From NCBI RefSeq assembly GCF_040958095.1, contig NC_091219.1:27965350-28029349 (forward strand): a DNA stretch of 64,000 nt, written 5' to 3'. Below are positions 39,319 through 51,805 of the stretch, piece after piece (positions within the stretch are counted from its first letter, which is position 1; each line of letters begins with the position of its first letter). The notes under the pieces were generated by a model. That model had not been told where the DNA came from. It saw only the letters and a program-made list of their open reading frames with translations, and searched no databases. The translations under genes and the position numbers were made by a program. This DNA comes from Procambarus clarkii (Eukaryota > Arthropoda > Malacostraca > Decapoda > Cambaridae).

Positions 39319-40770
39319 CAGTGGTACCTTAGCTTATGAATTTAATCCGTTCCCAGAGACAGTTAGTAACCCGAAATTTTGTAAACCAAGGCGAATTTTC
39401 CCATAAGAAATAATGTAAATAGAATTAACCCGTTCCACACTTCCAAAAATATTAACTTCAAAGTAAATTCTATGCCTAATTCACCCGAATCTTTAGTACT
39501 AAAGTATGTGCACGTTATTGCTTACCTTTATTGATGGCTCTTGTTGGCATATGGAAGACGGTGAGGAGTGGGGAAAGGAGAGGTATTAGTGTTTGGAAGG
39601 GGAGTCCCCTTCCATTATAACATTAGGCAGTGATAACTTCTCTGGGGTACTCACTCTGGTACACTTTGCCTGCATACTACTAGGACCTGCTTGTGGCTCA
39701 CTGCTTGTTTTCCTCACTAAAAAATCTATCCATAGATACTTTTTTTTCCTTACGCTGCAACACTTGTCTGTAGTGAGGCATCACAGTGCCATTAGAAGGG
39801 TTAAGGCAACGGCCTACTACAGCTTGCTCTGGGTGAGTTGTTTCAACAAAAGTTTGCATTTCTTCCCACAGTCTATACCACTGCCTAATTGTTAAGGAAG
39901 GGACATTCTGTACTGCCTCCTCTCCCCCTGAAGACATTTCCTCAGCTGCCTCTTGTTGCTATTCATTGTGAAGGGCTAGGAGTTCTTCGGTGGTCAGTTC
40001 TTTGCTGTGTTCTTCACCAACTCACAACACACAGCACTCACAACACTGTAAATGCCACTACTTTTTCTAAATATCTACAACCATCCCCTGCTCGCCCTAA
40101 ACTCTTTCGTATCTGCATCACACGTTCCAAGGATTTTCTTAAAAAATGTCTTCATGCAATTGCTTTGCTTTCTCACAAATGATGGCCTCTGAAACGCTAT
40201 CACCACCTAACTCCATGTCGTGTATCAAAATTAATATTAACTTTTCAACATCCTCAAGTGTTTGTGTTCTTTGTTTTGTGATTGTTGATATGCCTTTTGC
40301 CAATTTAGCACTCATAATGTACTTTTTCGTAGCAATTACAGTGCATATCGTTGACGTAGATTTGTTGTACTACCTAGCTAGTTCAACAACCCGTGTACCA
40401 TTTTCATATTTACAAATGATCTCTTGTTTTTCCTCTATGGTTGTCCTCATGTGTGTTTTCTTGGATTGAACTTTACCACTGGCTTTCTTGGGATCCAAGG
40501 CAAGATATATAATAATAACTTTTATGTTCAAATACCCAAAAATCCGAAAAACACAAATTCTTTACAAAGAATTCAAGGGCACTTGGCAGGAGGCGCTGTT
40601 AAACTGAGGCACTGTCGCCGTACCACCACACGCTGCTCGGCCATACGCATATCAACAAACTACATTACCCGAGGCAAAATTCGTAACCCGATTCCGATTT
40701 TACAAAGAAACTGGGCTCATAACCTGTAAAGTTTGTAAAGAGGGGCATTCATATGCCGGAGGTGTCACTG
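39319..40770 (-). mobile_element. Tigger/pogo-like DNA transposon, core-deleted
   Basis: The ends are inverted: CAGTGGTACCT at 39319 and the reverse complement CAGTGACACCT ending at 40770. Both are flanked by TA (39317-39318 and 40771-40772), the Tc1/mariner target duplication. On the minus strand the start, near 40450, encodes an N-terminal helix-turn-helix with TIEEKQEIICKYENGTRVVE, and later ELGGDSVSEAIICEKAKQLH, as in CENP-B/jerky-type Tigger transposases. After that comes SLTIRQWYRLWEEMQTFVE (39840-39890) and a C-terminal end with KVSMDRFFSEENK. The catalytic DDE core expected between these is missing and stop codons interrupt the frame. Length is 1452 bp against roughly 2.5 kb for an autonomous copy. 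It is immobile unless mobilised in trans. Confidence 0.88.
39698..39937 (-). pseudogene. Tigger-like transposase C-terminal remnant
   Basis: This 79-codon open frame has VETTHPEQAVVGRCLN followed by HYRQVLQRKEKKVSMDRFF. It matches the pattern at the end of Tigger/jerky-like transposases, where an HP-x-A-x-x-R segment precedes HFRxxLxxR and a SLDxFF motif. It lies inside the TA-flanked element and is separated from the N-terminal helix-turn-helix piece by a lost DDE core. No function is expected. Confidence 0.75.
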
Positions 40771-40784
40771 TATTATGCCTACGG

Positions 40785-40865
40785 GACAAGTCCACTACGG
40801 GCCCACCATAGCTCTTGCTACTTGGAACTTTTTGTTCAGAGTTGCTGAATCTAACACAACAGCAG
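40785..40865 (+). repeat. Dispersed retroelement tail (copy 1)
   Basis: AAGTCCACTACGGGC, CACCATAGC, TGCTACTTGGAACTT and GCTGAATCTA appear in the same order at 63286-63362. The second copy ends in an (AAC)n run, typical of a SINE or LINE 3' end. I recall this tail as abundant in decapods. It starts within 15 bp of the Tigger-like element end. Confidence 0.75.
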
Positions 40866-41194
40866 CCTATGGGAAATCTTGTTCCATATTCCAAACAAAT
40901 GCTTTATGAACATCTTTTCAGACTGTAATCAGCATGTAGTAGGGGGACTCCCTGTATCTATATAATTATTCCTGTTAGACTGTTATGACTCCCACGGACT
41001 GTTAGTCCCTTCATCTGCTTGTCGTAATGACGTAATTATCCAAATATACACACAACATCCATCAACACACTAATTCTACAATACTGGTCTTTATGCTAAT
41101 TCTGATTTCCTCTGCAATAGTTTTGTTTATTCTCAATTAACCCTATGGGCAGTAAATAATCATTGACAATTTAACTGGAAAGGTTTCATTTCAA

Positions 41195-41320
<126 letters not shown>

Positions 41321-41357
41321 CGTATGTTGCAAGTGTGCTCTTCAAATATAATATTTG

Positions 41358-41510
41358 TCTCCTTACTCACCTAACACTACAACAGTAACAATACAACTTA
41401 CTAGGAGAGTAAGTCTCCTTACTCACCTAACACTACAACAGTAACAATACAACTTACTAGGAGAGTAAGTCTCCTTACTCACCTAACAATACAACAGCAA
41501 CTCACTATCA
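41358..41510. repeat. 56-bp tandem duplication, about 2.7 copies
   Basis: TCTCCTTACTCACCTAACAC starts three successive units; the first two are identical over about 56 bp, ending AGGAGAGTAAG. The third diverges after CACCTAACAATACAACAGCA. A recent local duplication inside the atlastin intron. Confidence 0.9.
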
Positions 41511-42165
41511 CACTGTGGTGGGTGCCTATGTGAGACTGCTGATGCACATTTAAAAGCTGCTTTATTGCAATACTACACAATCTGAACAAATAACAATTTA
41601 TAAGTACTGCATCATGCATGTGTTGAGCTGGGCAAGATTTGTCAACAGAGTAAGAAATGTATTTTTGTACTGTTTTTATGTGCACTGTGATGATATTCTG
41701 ACCAAGATTCCATATTAAACAAATTTCAACACTCCAGTAATTTTTGCTACAAGTTTTGATAAACTAAATATTCAAAGCATTAATTAACTTTAATCATCAA
41801 TTACTTTCAAGGATATGTTTAATCTTTAATAACTCGTCGCAATGGTATGTAGACAAATTTACCCATTGTCAAGGTACTGTACCAATATATATTCCTGTAT
41901 AACAAATGTAATAATAAAGTTGTTTGTAATGTATTACACTTGGGTAACAAGTTTTGTCCCTAGGTAGTAAATGTTTTTAATTGTTTATGTCTCCAAAGTA
42001 TAGAAAATAGCTATTATTCCCCCCTCAAACTTTGCTTTGAGACAGCTTTGGGAAGATGTCTTGAAAGTTCTTGAAGGCTTCTGACTCCTAATCTAGAGTT
42101 GTGACAATTTCACTGAACTTTATTGTTCAAATATTGCACAATGATTCCCGGTGAAGGGAAACTCA

Positions 42166-42203
42166 AATGAAAACCAGCCATAAAACTTGTTTTAAATTTG
42201 CTC
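42166..42203 (+). repeat. Short segment resembling the satellite unit
   Basis: AAACTCAAATGAAAACCAGC followed by CATAAAACTTGTTTTAAAT lines up with the satellite's AAACTCAAAATCAAAACCAG then CCATAGAATCGTTTTGAAAAT, with few differences and one gap. Flanking bases do not match clearly. It may be a remnant of the dispersed sequence that contributed to the satellite unit, or chance similarity in AT-rich DNA. Confidence 0.4.
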
Positions 42204-43252
42204 AATAGCTTTCCCATGGCATCAACTAATTTTTCTAAGTTAATTTCTCTGTAGATTTCACCATCACCATTTTCTCCCACACCCCAGCCTCTAAGCTTGT
42301 GTTGGCATTTCTCTTCCCAAACTGATTAATTATATTTAACCACTAAATAATTATTTATAGCTTCCTTTATATGGGAAAGTGTCATCTCTTTCTTGGTACT
42401 AGTATATCACCAACACTTTTTCTTCTAAACAGCTATCATTAATATCACTTTACTTGACATACATCTGGAATAGTCCAAAGAATGCCCAGTGAGCACAAGG
42501 ATACTGCTGACAGGAGCAGCATGCATCAGCCACTTGGCACTCTCGGCTATGTGGATGTAACAGAAGTACTGTTCGTCTTTCTGGACGATGGCCGAGTTGG
42601 TTTGTATGACAGATCCAGATGTAAAAACTGGGACTTGGGAGGTTACTTTTAAGCCTGGGTGTTTACAAATCAGATATCCGTAAACTAGATCTCTCTATGG
42701 TCAAATCTTTACTCAAAATTTCTATTGGCTTCATTATGAAAAACCCTTTCCCAAATTTCTAAATGTATTTAAATTGTTACATATGCACATACCATTAATA
42801 AATAATATACAGTACTCTATTTTCCTATTATATAATAAAACTGAAATTATAGAAATATGTTTTATTCCTATTGTCAATCCCTGACCATCAAAACAGTTTA
42901 CTCTTCTCATATACTTAACATGAACCTGCAGGTGACCCCCACAGAGAAAAGTAAAAATCAAGAAAATGTAATAAATATGCACATATTCACTTCCTTCAAA
43001 GGTAAATATCCACTCAGGTTATAAAATGTTATACTACTTTTATAAGTACAGCACACCTTTCACGCAAAATATGATGGATATGTTCCCAAACTGAATATAT
43101 ATATAATGAAAACAAGAGGGTGGTGTTTTGTGACACTTTCTTTTCCACAGATACTGCATCCATCATGACTTAACAGTGCATAAACCAGATGGAAAAGATC
43201 AATCACTGCTATGGCACATAATAATTTTTTAGGGCCTTGGTCACCAAGAACA

Positions 43253-43299
43253 TCTACGCAGTCAGCCAGGATGAGGGGGGGAGGGGGGGGGGGGGAGAA
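43253..43299. repeat. G-rich low-complexity tract
   Basis: A run dominated by GAGGGGGGGAGGGGGG-type sequence, with a stretch of about 12 uninterrupted G. A potential G-quadruplex; open frames over it are artefacts. Confidence 0.8.
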
Positions 43300-45189
43300 T
43301 GCAATAATGCTTGAACCTAGTCAAGAAATAGCAAAACGTAGTGTTTTGATTTTACAGCCCTTGAGTGTTCACACAATACATCCAGTTCAGGATAAATTGT
43401 TATCAGAACTTATACACTCACATAATTAAAAATTCAGCAGAAATTAGTACTGAACAATGTAAAAATCTAAGTTCCACAGCAAAAGATTCCAAATCCATAT
43501 AAAATACCGAATATAACAAATACGCTGAGAAAGCGCTATGATAACCTCCGCAATAATGAAGCATGCGAGCAAATCAATACATTGGTTAAACTAATGTTAC
43601 CAAAGCAAGCAATAACAGAACTTTACAATGGAAAACTAAAAAGGAAAACTTCCCAAACCCAAATTTGAATCATATTTACCTTTCTCAACAGGAGGCATGG
43701 AAAGAAAAATGAATGAGAGTATGGATTTTAGTTGTTTATATGGCTTGGAAATACCTATTCCACCACAATTTAGTTGGGTTTGGTTTAAGGTTAATATACA
43801 GTATATGCTAGAGAGAGTCTAACATGCCAGCTCTATTGCTGATATGTTAGGCTCAAGCTTAGCCATATTTATTGCTTTTGCAAGAACTAATCCACAAACT
43901 CAAATACACTAATGATATATTCATAAACAAAATTCACCTTGAGGTAATTAATACAGTGCTTTGTACTCATGACAAACTTTCACCAACTTAAGAATGCTCC
44001 GTCAAACAATGTAATCACACTCGTTATTAACCTTAGAGCAAAATAAAAGCTAAAGCTCTAGGAAGCATATCGATATAGATTAAAAATACATACAGTATAT
44101 GCTTTCATTGCAATATTTTCACAAAACAAATATTGCCTACAATGGCATATGATAAAAATTCTAGGAAAGAAATATGGTAATAATTTTTGTGAAGCATTAA
44201 CAAATAGGTAAACTTGCAGCGTGTTCTACATGCTCGTAAGTGCTCCTTCCTCCCCTCTTGTCCTCCTTTAAGTGCTCAAATATAAATACTGAATAATCTA
44301 ATATGCCAAGACATCAATTTGGCAGTAAACATACAATTAAGAGTGCAATCAACAAGCCAAAAATAAAATGTTAATAGTAGCATTCCCCCTAAAAAATTAG
44401 ACTATTATTTTCACCCTATAACGAATGTCGTGTTTTTTCCACTGAACTGTATGACAATACGTATTTACAATGTGCATTGTGTCAATATAGTAGTAATAAA
44501 AAAATAAATACTATGCAGAGAAAACAATCCATAGATCATGTACACCACATCCTGTCTGTTTTTCTAGTTGAATGCATTATTGCCAATAGGAATAATAAAT
44601 ATTTCCATTGATAACTTTCTGATAAAAGACGTCAAATCAATGATGACCACAAGTGTCTCAAAAGATCTTAAACCCGATAACTTTAGTGTCCTCATTGCAA
44701 TTTCATGTTGTGGTAACTGTCACGAAATAGCTTGAAAACATCATTAACCTCAGCATTGCCTATTGCAGTCACAATCTGAGAAATGGATTAAATCTCATTA
44801 AAACTGACTCCTTCAATAAAATTTTCCCCACTTACAATATATTCTGTCACTATTACCAGTTCTAAATAACCTGTTGTTTGTCAAAGTGAAAATTTAAATT
44901 TTAAATAAAGTGCCATTTTTTATATAAAAAATAAGGCATTAAGCAAAAAATATAACAAAAATAACTAGTCAGGCCAATATAGCACCAATATAGTCCTACC
45001 CACAAAAAACACATGCATAGAAAAGTTTTATGGGCATTTGTATTTTCAGACATAATGAACAAAATATAAAAAGTTGAACAGAAATGGAGCATGGGAAAGT
45101 AAAATATATCTGATGTTACAAAGCCAGTGTTAAATGTAATGAAACACTGAAGCTATTATCACCAATACTTATCACTGATAGCTATAATA

Positions 45190-47070
45190 TATCATATTAT
45201 CTAGGTCAAATCCACTGCAGTTCTATAGACGCCAGAACCTGGCACCCTCATCGAGGGGCAGGGAGCAGTGGCATTTATTTACAGTTTTTATGCCATCACC
45301 AGGAAAAGCAGCCAAAAATCAGCGAGGCAAAACAGACCACTGATGGCTGAAATAGAGCCCGTAGCCTCGAGAACCGCTGAAAGAACTCCCCTAACTATGT
45401 AAACAAATGATCAAAATCTCTCCAAACTAGCACAAGCTCGTTTGCTCCAACTTCCTCATCTGGTTACTCCACCCTCAGTTCTATGGTAGATGTAACCAAG
45501 CCCCCGAACACCTAGAGGGAGGGTGGGTGGGTGTCAGGGAGCCACCGGGGCTCACCCAGAAATTTGCATTTTATTACATTCAACACTGGTTTTCTGGTGG
45601 GATCCCCTTGAGGCTCCATGAAGCTAACTACCCACAGAGCACCCACCGAGGCAGAATCGGTGGAACAAAGGATGCTGTTGCGAGCCCCTACCAGATGACA
45701 TGCAATGTCCCCCAGGCTGAACCAATCAGTATCAATTGGAGGCCAACAGACTCATTCTTTGCCAGAAAAGAAGGAGTCGACTGCAAACAAACCACCCACC
45801 CACCAGAGTCAAATGAACAACACCACCACTGAAGTTGAGCATGAAGCTCCCCCACCTTACAACCAGAAGTAAGGGTAAACAAAATTTTACAAATACCTGA
45901 GAAAGGGAAAGGGAACCAGGACCGAAGGGAACACTGTAAACTGAGCTGAAGAAAACACAAAAGGACACAGGCAAGAGACCAAGCAGCCTCAGGTGGCGCA
46001 TGAACAGGCAGGAGGTGAAAAAAGCATGAGACACAGCATGCAAAATGGAGCCAAGGTAGTGTTGACTGACCACAAACTGTAGCAGTTTCGCCAGCGCCTC
46101 ATGATATGAGGTGACAGTATTCGGCATTTGATGCCAATCAAGAAAAATCAAAGGAAGACAGGCGAGCACCACATGCTAAGAAACTGAAGAACATTGACGA
46201 AGAGAAAGGAAGTGGTGAAAATGAGTGCCATGACACCTCACACTGATGCCAAGAGGAAACACACAAAAGGGACACCAGCAATGAAGTTACTTGTCCACCA
46301 GAAAAATAAAGATAGACCTGCATCAGAAAGACCAGAAGCAAAGATCGGAGAAGACTGAGCCAATGAAGTACATCACTGGGCCGACCCTTTGAAAGAGGCA
46401 GAGCAGAGAAAAATGCACCATTTTGGACACCAAGCAAGCAGCAACTGAAACCAAGCCTGAGCCAGCCACCATGGAGCCAGAAGAAACACTGGAGGACTCC
46501 AACCTGGTCAGGAACCAGAGCAACAGCCAGACCAAGGTAAAAAGGTATAGGACATCCCCACCTCAACCAGTCCAGTCGAAAGGAATCTACTACAATGGGG
46601 CTTGCAATCGGGGAAAGGTGCTGCAGATAGAGGAAGGTGCAAACCATGCCAACACAAAAGGCCCAGACGTCCTACAAAGCCACAGGAAGGAGGCGGCATT
46701 GACAGTCCACACAATGGAGACGGGATGGAACCAGGATAGACCATTGGCGAGGATGTTGGACACTCCCTGGAGATGAATGACACAGAGAACCAAACCCTGA
46801 GAAGCCTGAAGAAGTGCTACAACTAGTGTCTAGCTCCAAAGATGCCAGCACTGAAGTGAACCCCCCAGTTAAGGCAATGAACTACTGGGAGCAGTCTGAA
46901 TGGAGCTGGAGCCTGGAATCTGGAAGAATTCTAACCCTTTGCAGTGCATACCACAAACTCCCGAACCATTCTGAGGGGCCCAACAAAGGAGAGGAAACCA
47001 ACGACCCTGGCCAGCTTGGTGAGTGTGGGTCCACAAAGCCCCAACCCACAGCCATAGTACAATAATTGAT
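45190..47070 (-). pseudogene. Degenerate DIRS-like tyrosine-recombinase retrotransposon
   Basis: Reading the minus strand from about 47065 leftwards, successive frames give GWGFVDPHSPSW and LQLHSDCSQ, then NWGGSL, then HLQGVSNILANGLSWFHPVS with SFLWLC. This matches the RNase H region of DIRS/Ngaro-like elements (catalytic-type Asp in HSD, and HxxGxxNxxAxxLS). Next comes VVDSFRLDWLRWG, typical of the segment after RNase H. Further left, FTLTSGCKVGELHAQLQWW and PSFLAKNESVGLQ resemble the tyrosine recombinase around its first catalytic Arg; here the expected Arg appears to be Cys-Lys. At least several frameshifts and stops separate the pieces. The reverse transcriptase proper and the split repeats were not found, so the copy is truncated and dead. 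Confidence 0.75.
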
Positions 47071-47095
47071 CATATAGTGCAATAATCGATCATCA
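47066..47095. repeat. Short tandem duplication at the DIRS-like relic edge
   Basis: CATAGTACAATAATTGATCA is followed at once by CATATAGTGCAATAATCGATCA, an imperfect 20-bp duplication at the right border of the retroelement relic. It could be part of a terminal repeat; this is not established. Confidence 0.4.
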
Positions 47096-48420
47096 TTTTT
47101 AGGGGGGGGGTTAAGGTGGAATATTGACCTGACTACTACATACAATTTAGAGAACTCTAATATATTTAATTTATCTTGTTCACTTTACTATTCAAAAGCT
47201 CTTTTGCTTGTAGGTCATATCTTTACTTCATACTTGCACTGTAACACTGTTCAAGGGGAACACACAAAACATCGATCATATCCGACCACAATATGTGGTA
47301 CAATAACAGAGATTAGTATTCAACTCCCTTTACAGTACTATAATAAAGACGGTCAATAACGTAAACCAACATAAAACACAAACAAAAACAGCAAACTTAA
47401 ATGAAACAAAATATTAATTAAGCAAGAATTTATTTATACTTTACTTCTATAAAGATATACTGTATAAAAAAATGATAAAGTGGAACTCTAAATGTATATA
47501 CTTATATACACAGTATGTATATACAAATATATACATATAGACCTGTTGTATTGTCGTCACACTGGAGGTTAAATGACACTGCGTTCAGAGTGTGTCAATG
47601 GCATCAGGAATGAATAATGAGCTTTATCAGTGATTCTTGTGTTCAGAATAACAAATGTTGAACCACGTTCAATCAATGTTGTGTTAAAACACAAATGTTA
47701 TTATCTTCACTAGAACCCCCAATACAGCTCATTACTCATATTTGATACTGTAAACATAGTCTGAAGAGAACTACTTTCCTCTTTACCAGTACATGAGTGA
47801 CGTCACATACAATGGGTAATTATATATGTTTGCATGTACACATACTGAATATACGTGTGTGTATGTATGAATGAATGTATGTATGTGTGACTGTATAATG
47901 GTTTGTGTCTGGTTATTCTCAACAAGCCAATAAAATGTTTGGTTAGAGAGGCATTTTAATTTTTTTTAAGGCTGCCAGAACGTGGTAAGAGTTATATTAC
48001 TACTGTATACTGTAATTATACTCTAGACAATCTAAAAGTTAACTGACAGTGTCTTGTGGACATGACAGCAACAGCTGCACTTTCAAAGAGTAAGTCATAC
48101 ACTTAAAATTACCAACATATTAACTACTAACTGCCACTTGAGACAAATGCACAAAGAAAACACGCAGTAGAAATAAAAACCCAAGGTCTCTCCCAAGAAG
48201 TAGAGAACAGGGAGGTAACCATTGAGAAAATATTTCCACTACATTTTTTGCATAAAATTTAAACAAGAAATAGTTTGTAACTTTTAACTTTGAAATTTTC
48301 ACTGCCATCAATGGATTGTGATAAGTTTGAATACTGTACTCAGCTTCATAAATACAAACCAACTTTTCTTTAGCTGTTTATGCATTACTGAAATGCTAAA
48401 CTTTACAGTAATGAGAAAAT

Positions 48421-48586
48421 GTTTGGAGCAAGGCGGTGGAATCAAGCCAGCATCCTGGGTCACCGCAGGCACACACCTTATCCCTGGACCATAATGTACT
48501 TAAGAGTAACAACCTGGAGCCCGCCCAAACTCATAAGGAAACTGGTGACCAGAATGTAGGTTTGATCCCACCATATTGCTCCAAAC
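48421..48586. repeat. Imperfect 166-bp foldback
   Basis: Left GTTTGGAGCAAGGCGGTGGA pairs with right CCACCATATTGCTCCAAAC. The inner AATCAAGCCAGCATCCTGGG pairs with the reverse complement of CCAGAATGTAGGTTTGAT. The open frame at 48436-48627 crosses it and is not a gene. Small inverted-repeat element in the atlastin intron; no target duplication seen. Confidence 0.7.
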
Positions 48587-51466
48587 TTTTCTCACCGATA
48601 CATCACATTAGTGTAATTTCCTTGTGAATTTTCAATAATTTTCAAATAAATCCATAAAACAGAAGGAAAATACTGTAGGCTGTTAATGAGAAATATCTAC
48701 TGTTACTGACACCCATCATTAGACAAGAGGTTAGTTAAAATATATTAATAACAAATAAAAACAATTTTAAATACTGAAATAGTTTAAGTATATTTACAGG
48801 TATGTATAACTATGGCCCACATAATTTTCTTAGCTGCCACCTAAAGACATTAATATGTACTTTACTAACACACTTACTGGTACGAGCCCCCCTACATCCA
48901 CCCCCATAAGTGGAAATAGGCATTAACGGCTGCTTGTGTGCTAAATGCAAATGAGTAAAATATGTTTAGTTTGTGTGGCTGCTGCTTTGTCGTAATGCGT
49001 GTTAAGATTTTTGTCTACAAATGTCTGCAAATGATTCCTCTTATTTTTTTTGTAAAGATGATTAAACTTTATAGGTATTCTTCCCCAAGTGAACGAAGGT
49101 GGTGGCTTTGTGTTTAGACCTGTCCTTAGACCTGTTTAGATCCTACACACCACGAGGCAAACGAAACTTTGCCTCCTTATGACCCCTCAACCATCTCCCA
49201 CTTGATTCAAAAACTGATGAATGTAGTGGAGAAATATATATATATATATTCTGATAATTTTCAAAGAGAATGGAACGACCTGTGGCACCAGAATGCAACA
49301 TTGTTAAATAATAAATTCTTGGTTAGGCTGCCACTCTAAACTGAAAAATTACAAAAATATTTACTTTAATTTTATATTCAGTGCCACGTATATTCTATTA
49401 TCAATACCTGGTACACATTTTTTCATCTCTACACTAGAATATATCTATTCAATTGCTATAAATTACAGCATAGTATATAACAAGAATGCTTACCGGTATG
49501 TGCTATGCTGTTATTGTAAAATACTTATGTAATTAATAAAGAGTAATTTTAGGTAAATTACTCAATTTTATGTACAATCATTTATGAATAAAGTTTATTA
49601 TTTAAGTGTAAGGTACTGTATTAGAATTATTTGAAGTGGTGATCACACCTTCAACAGCTGGCTCCCAACACTATCACCAGCTCATTACAACTACATGACA
49701 GTACGCAAGATCTTTTTTTGTATTATTTGGAGAAACTAAATCTGATATTTAAAATTTATTATATTTATGGATCAAGAACCTCAAGAGTTGGGGGAGGGGA
49801 AATTGGAAGAGAAATATAAATTCAAGTTCCGTATATTATGCCTGTACAATATAACAAAACAACTAGCCTAAAAACATGTGTCAATTGACTGTTTCAAGTG
49901 TTAACCTGATGAGTTTTAGCTGCTCATTCACAAATACAAAAATTAAGGTAAGTTTTGGGGAGCAATACCATTTAGGAATTTATGTTCATATTTACGTCTC
50001 AATTCAGGAATTCAGTCAGCAAGGGTATCCATCCAACCCATCCTCTTAATTTGCCATTTCATAAAAAATGCACCTGTACTGCCTCACTAGAAATGTACCA
50101 ACCCAAGTAACCTATCACGACCAATGCAAAGAAAACCGTCAATATTATGGTGCTTAAATTGTTACTAATGTGTCACACTTTTAACAGATTGGTTGATTCC
50201 GTTACAAATGTGTCATATTAGGCGAGAGGACAGGTTGATCCAACCCCATGCCTTTCCCAGAATAAAATCTGTCAAATCAATTGACACTCAATTCTCCAAT
50301 TACTGCCAGGTAGGTGCACAGAGGCAATGGAGTGAAGGAAAAGTGCCGCATTTTGGCTTGTCCCAACTTCGTCAATCGTGCAGGTTTCATCTGCTTATTA
50401 AAAAAGGAGTTCTCACTGTTATTTAATATATTATGTGCATATGCATTTATGTATACAGTACTGCATACATATTAGCAACATTTCCAAAAATTTGACACTG
50501 AGAAATTCTAGATTTCAAACTTGTTTCAAGTTTGTCCTAATATGTAACTGACTATTTATACAGTACTGAAATAAATGTTTGTAAGTCCCAGTTATCACAA
50601 AGGGGTCTAGGCACTTCAGGTCCACTACTCCTAACTACTATTGTCATTTTCCAATTGTTTGCTCATACATTCATACATGAAATTAAAATCATTTCAAGTA
50701 TTATGCAGTGTCACAGAACACGTGATGTCAAAATGCAAGAAAAAACAGTGAAATAGGAAGATAGTTGTCGTACCTGTGGCACATTAGGGGCCTCAACACA
50801 AGCTTAAGAGCTCCAAGACCGGGCCCCTGGTGGGGCCAAATTGCTACAGTTATTTTCCTATTACACTAAGGTTTTTCTGGCTTCAAGATATCAATGTTTT
50901 CAAAACAAGAAAATATTGTAAACATATCATGTTTTAGGGTGAATTTTCCCACTTCTGGTTTTGTTGTAGTATATATGTTGTGCTTTGCAATGGCATCTCT
51001 GTAAAATGCATACTTGGCAACTAAACTCATTCTTGTACATGTCTAACCTTCACTTGAAACAATCCAGCAATCCCAGTTTTATTATGCCGCATGTTAATTT
51101 TTCCATAAGTTAACAACCTGATTTCCAAATCAATATTTACCCAGATTATATCTGAATCTAAATTTATCCAATTTGTATATTTAGTACATTATTAATGTCC
51201 CCTTTGATATAATCTTTCATCCATTCATATACTCTACTTCAATCATATCACCCCATGTCATTATTAAAAATACTGTGAAACTTATTTTCCATAAAAGCTT
51301 TCCCACTACTGAATACCATCCTGGGCCATAGTCACCACACAAGAAGAGGTTAGTAAACAACTACTTGCACACATTTACAGTCAACATTTTACAACAGCGT
51401 GGTGCTCGTACAAACCGTTATCACTAAAACTATATAAAATGTATATTTGGTCTGATTTCGACTCAC

Positions 51467-51533
51467 ATTTTCCCATAAAAATGTTGCCAATTCATCAATG
51501 TACACGCCAGCATCACGGTACTCTCCACTATAT
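51467..51533 (-). CDS. atl: Atlastin exon after the membrane hairpin
   Basis: Minus strand: acceptor TTTACAG at the 51534 side, donor GTGAGT at 51466-51461. The 67-bp exon completes an Arg codon (AG from the previous exon plus A) and encodes YSGEYRDAGVYIDELATFLW then EN, ending in phase 0. The RYSGEYR segment directly after the second membrane helix is a hallmark of atlastins. Exon length and phases fit both neighbours: 51806-52020 upstream and 33906-34022 downstream. Confidence 0.93.
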
Positions 51534-51661
51534 CTGTAAAAGATTAAAAGAATTGCAAAGTCATATCATTCAGTGTCAACATAATACTGACAATATTAAA
51601 CAAACACAAAACCAATAACCACATGGGACACTACAGGAATAATAAGACCGTAATGCACCCA

Positions 51662-51769
51662 TGAGAAAATACCGAGGCCATACAATGGAATTCCACAAGT
51701 GTAGTGCGCATGCCTGGGGAGTTCAGGTGTTTGCGTACGATTCCATCGTATGGCATCAATATTTTCTCA
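51662..51769. repeat. 108-bp intronic foldback
   Basis: TGAGAAAATACCGAGGCCAT at 51662 pairs with ATGGCATCAATATTTTCTCA ending at 51769, with further pairing of ACAATGGAAT and ATTCCATCGT. There are about four mismatches per 30-bp arm. It lies in the short intron between two atlastin exons, so the nascent RNA could fold into a hairpin there. It may be a small MITE; flanking duplications are not clear. Confidence 0.75.
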
Positions 51770-51805
51770 ATGAAGGCAGTGTTCTAAGATAGAGAGAGAA
51801 CTCAC

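Noticed and set aside
46138..46647. 169-codon minus-strand ORF as an independent host gene
   Set aside because: Its start reads as the post-RNase H segment of a DIRS-like element, and its frame is interrupted relative to neighbours.
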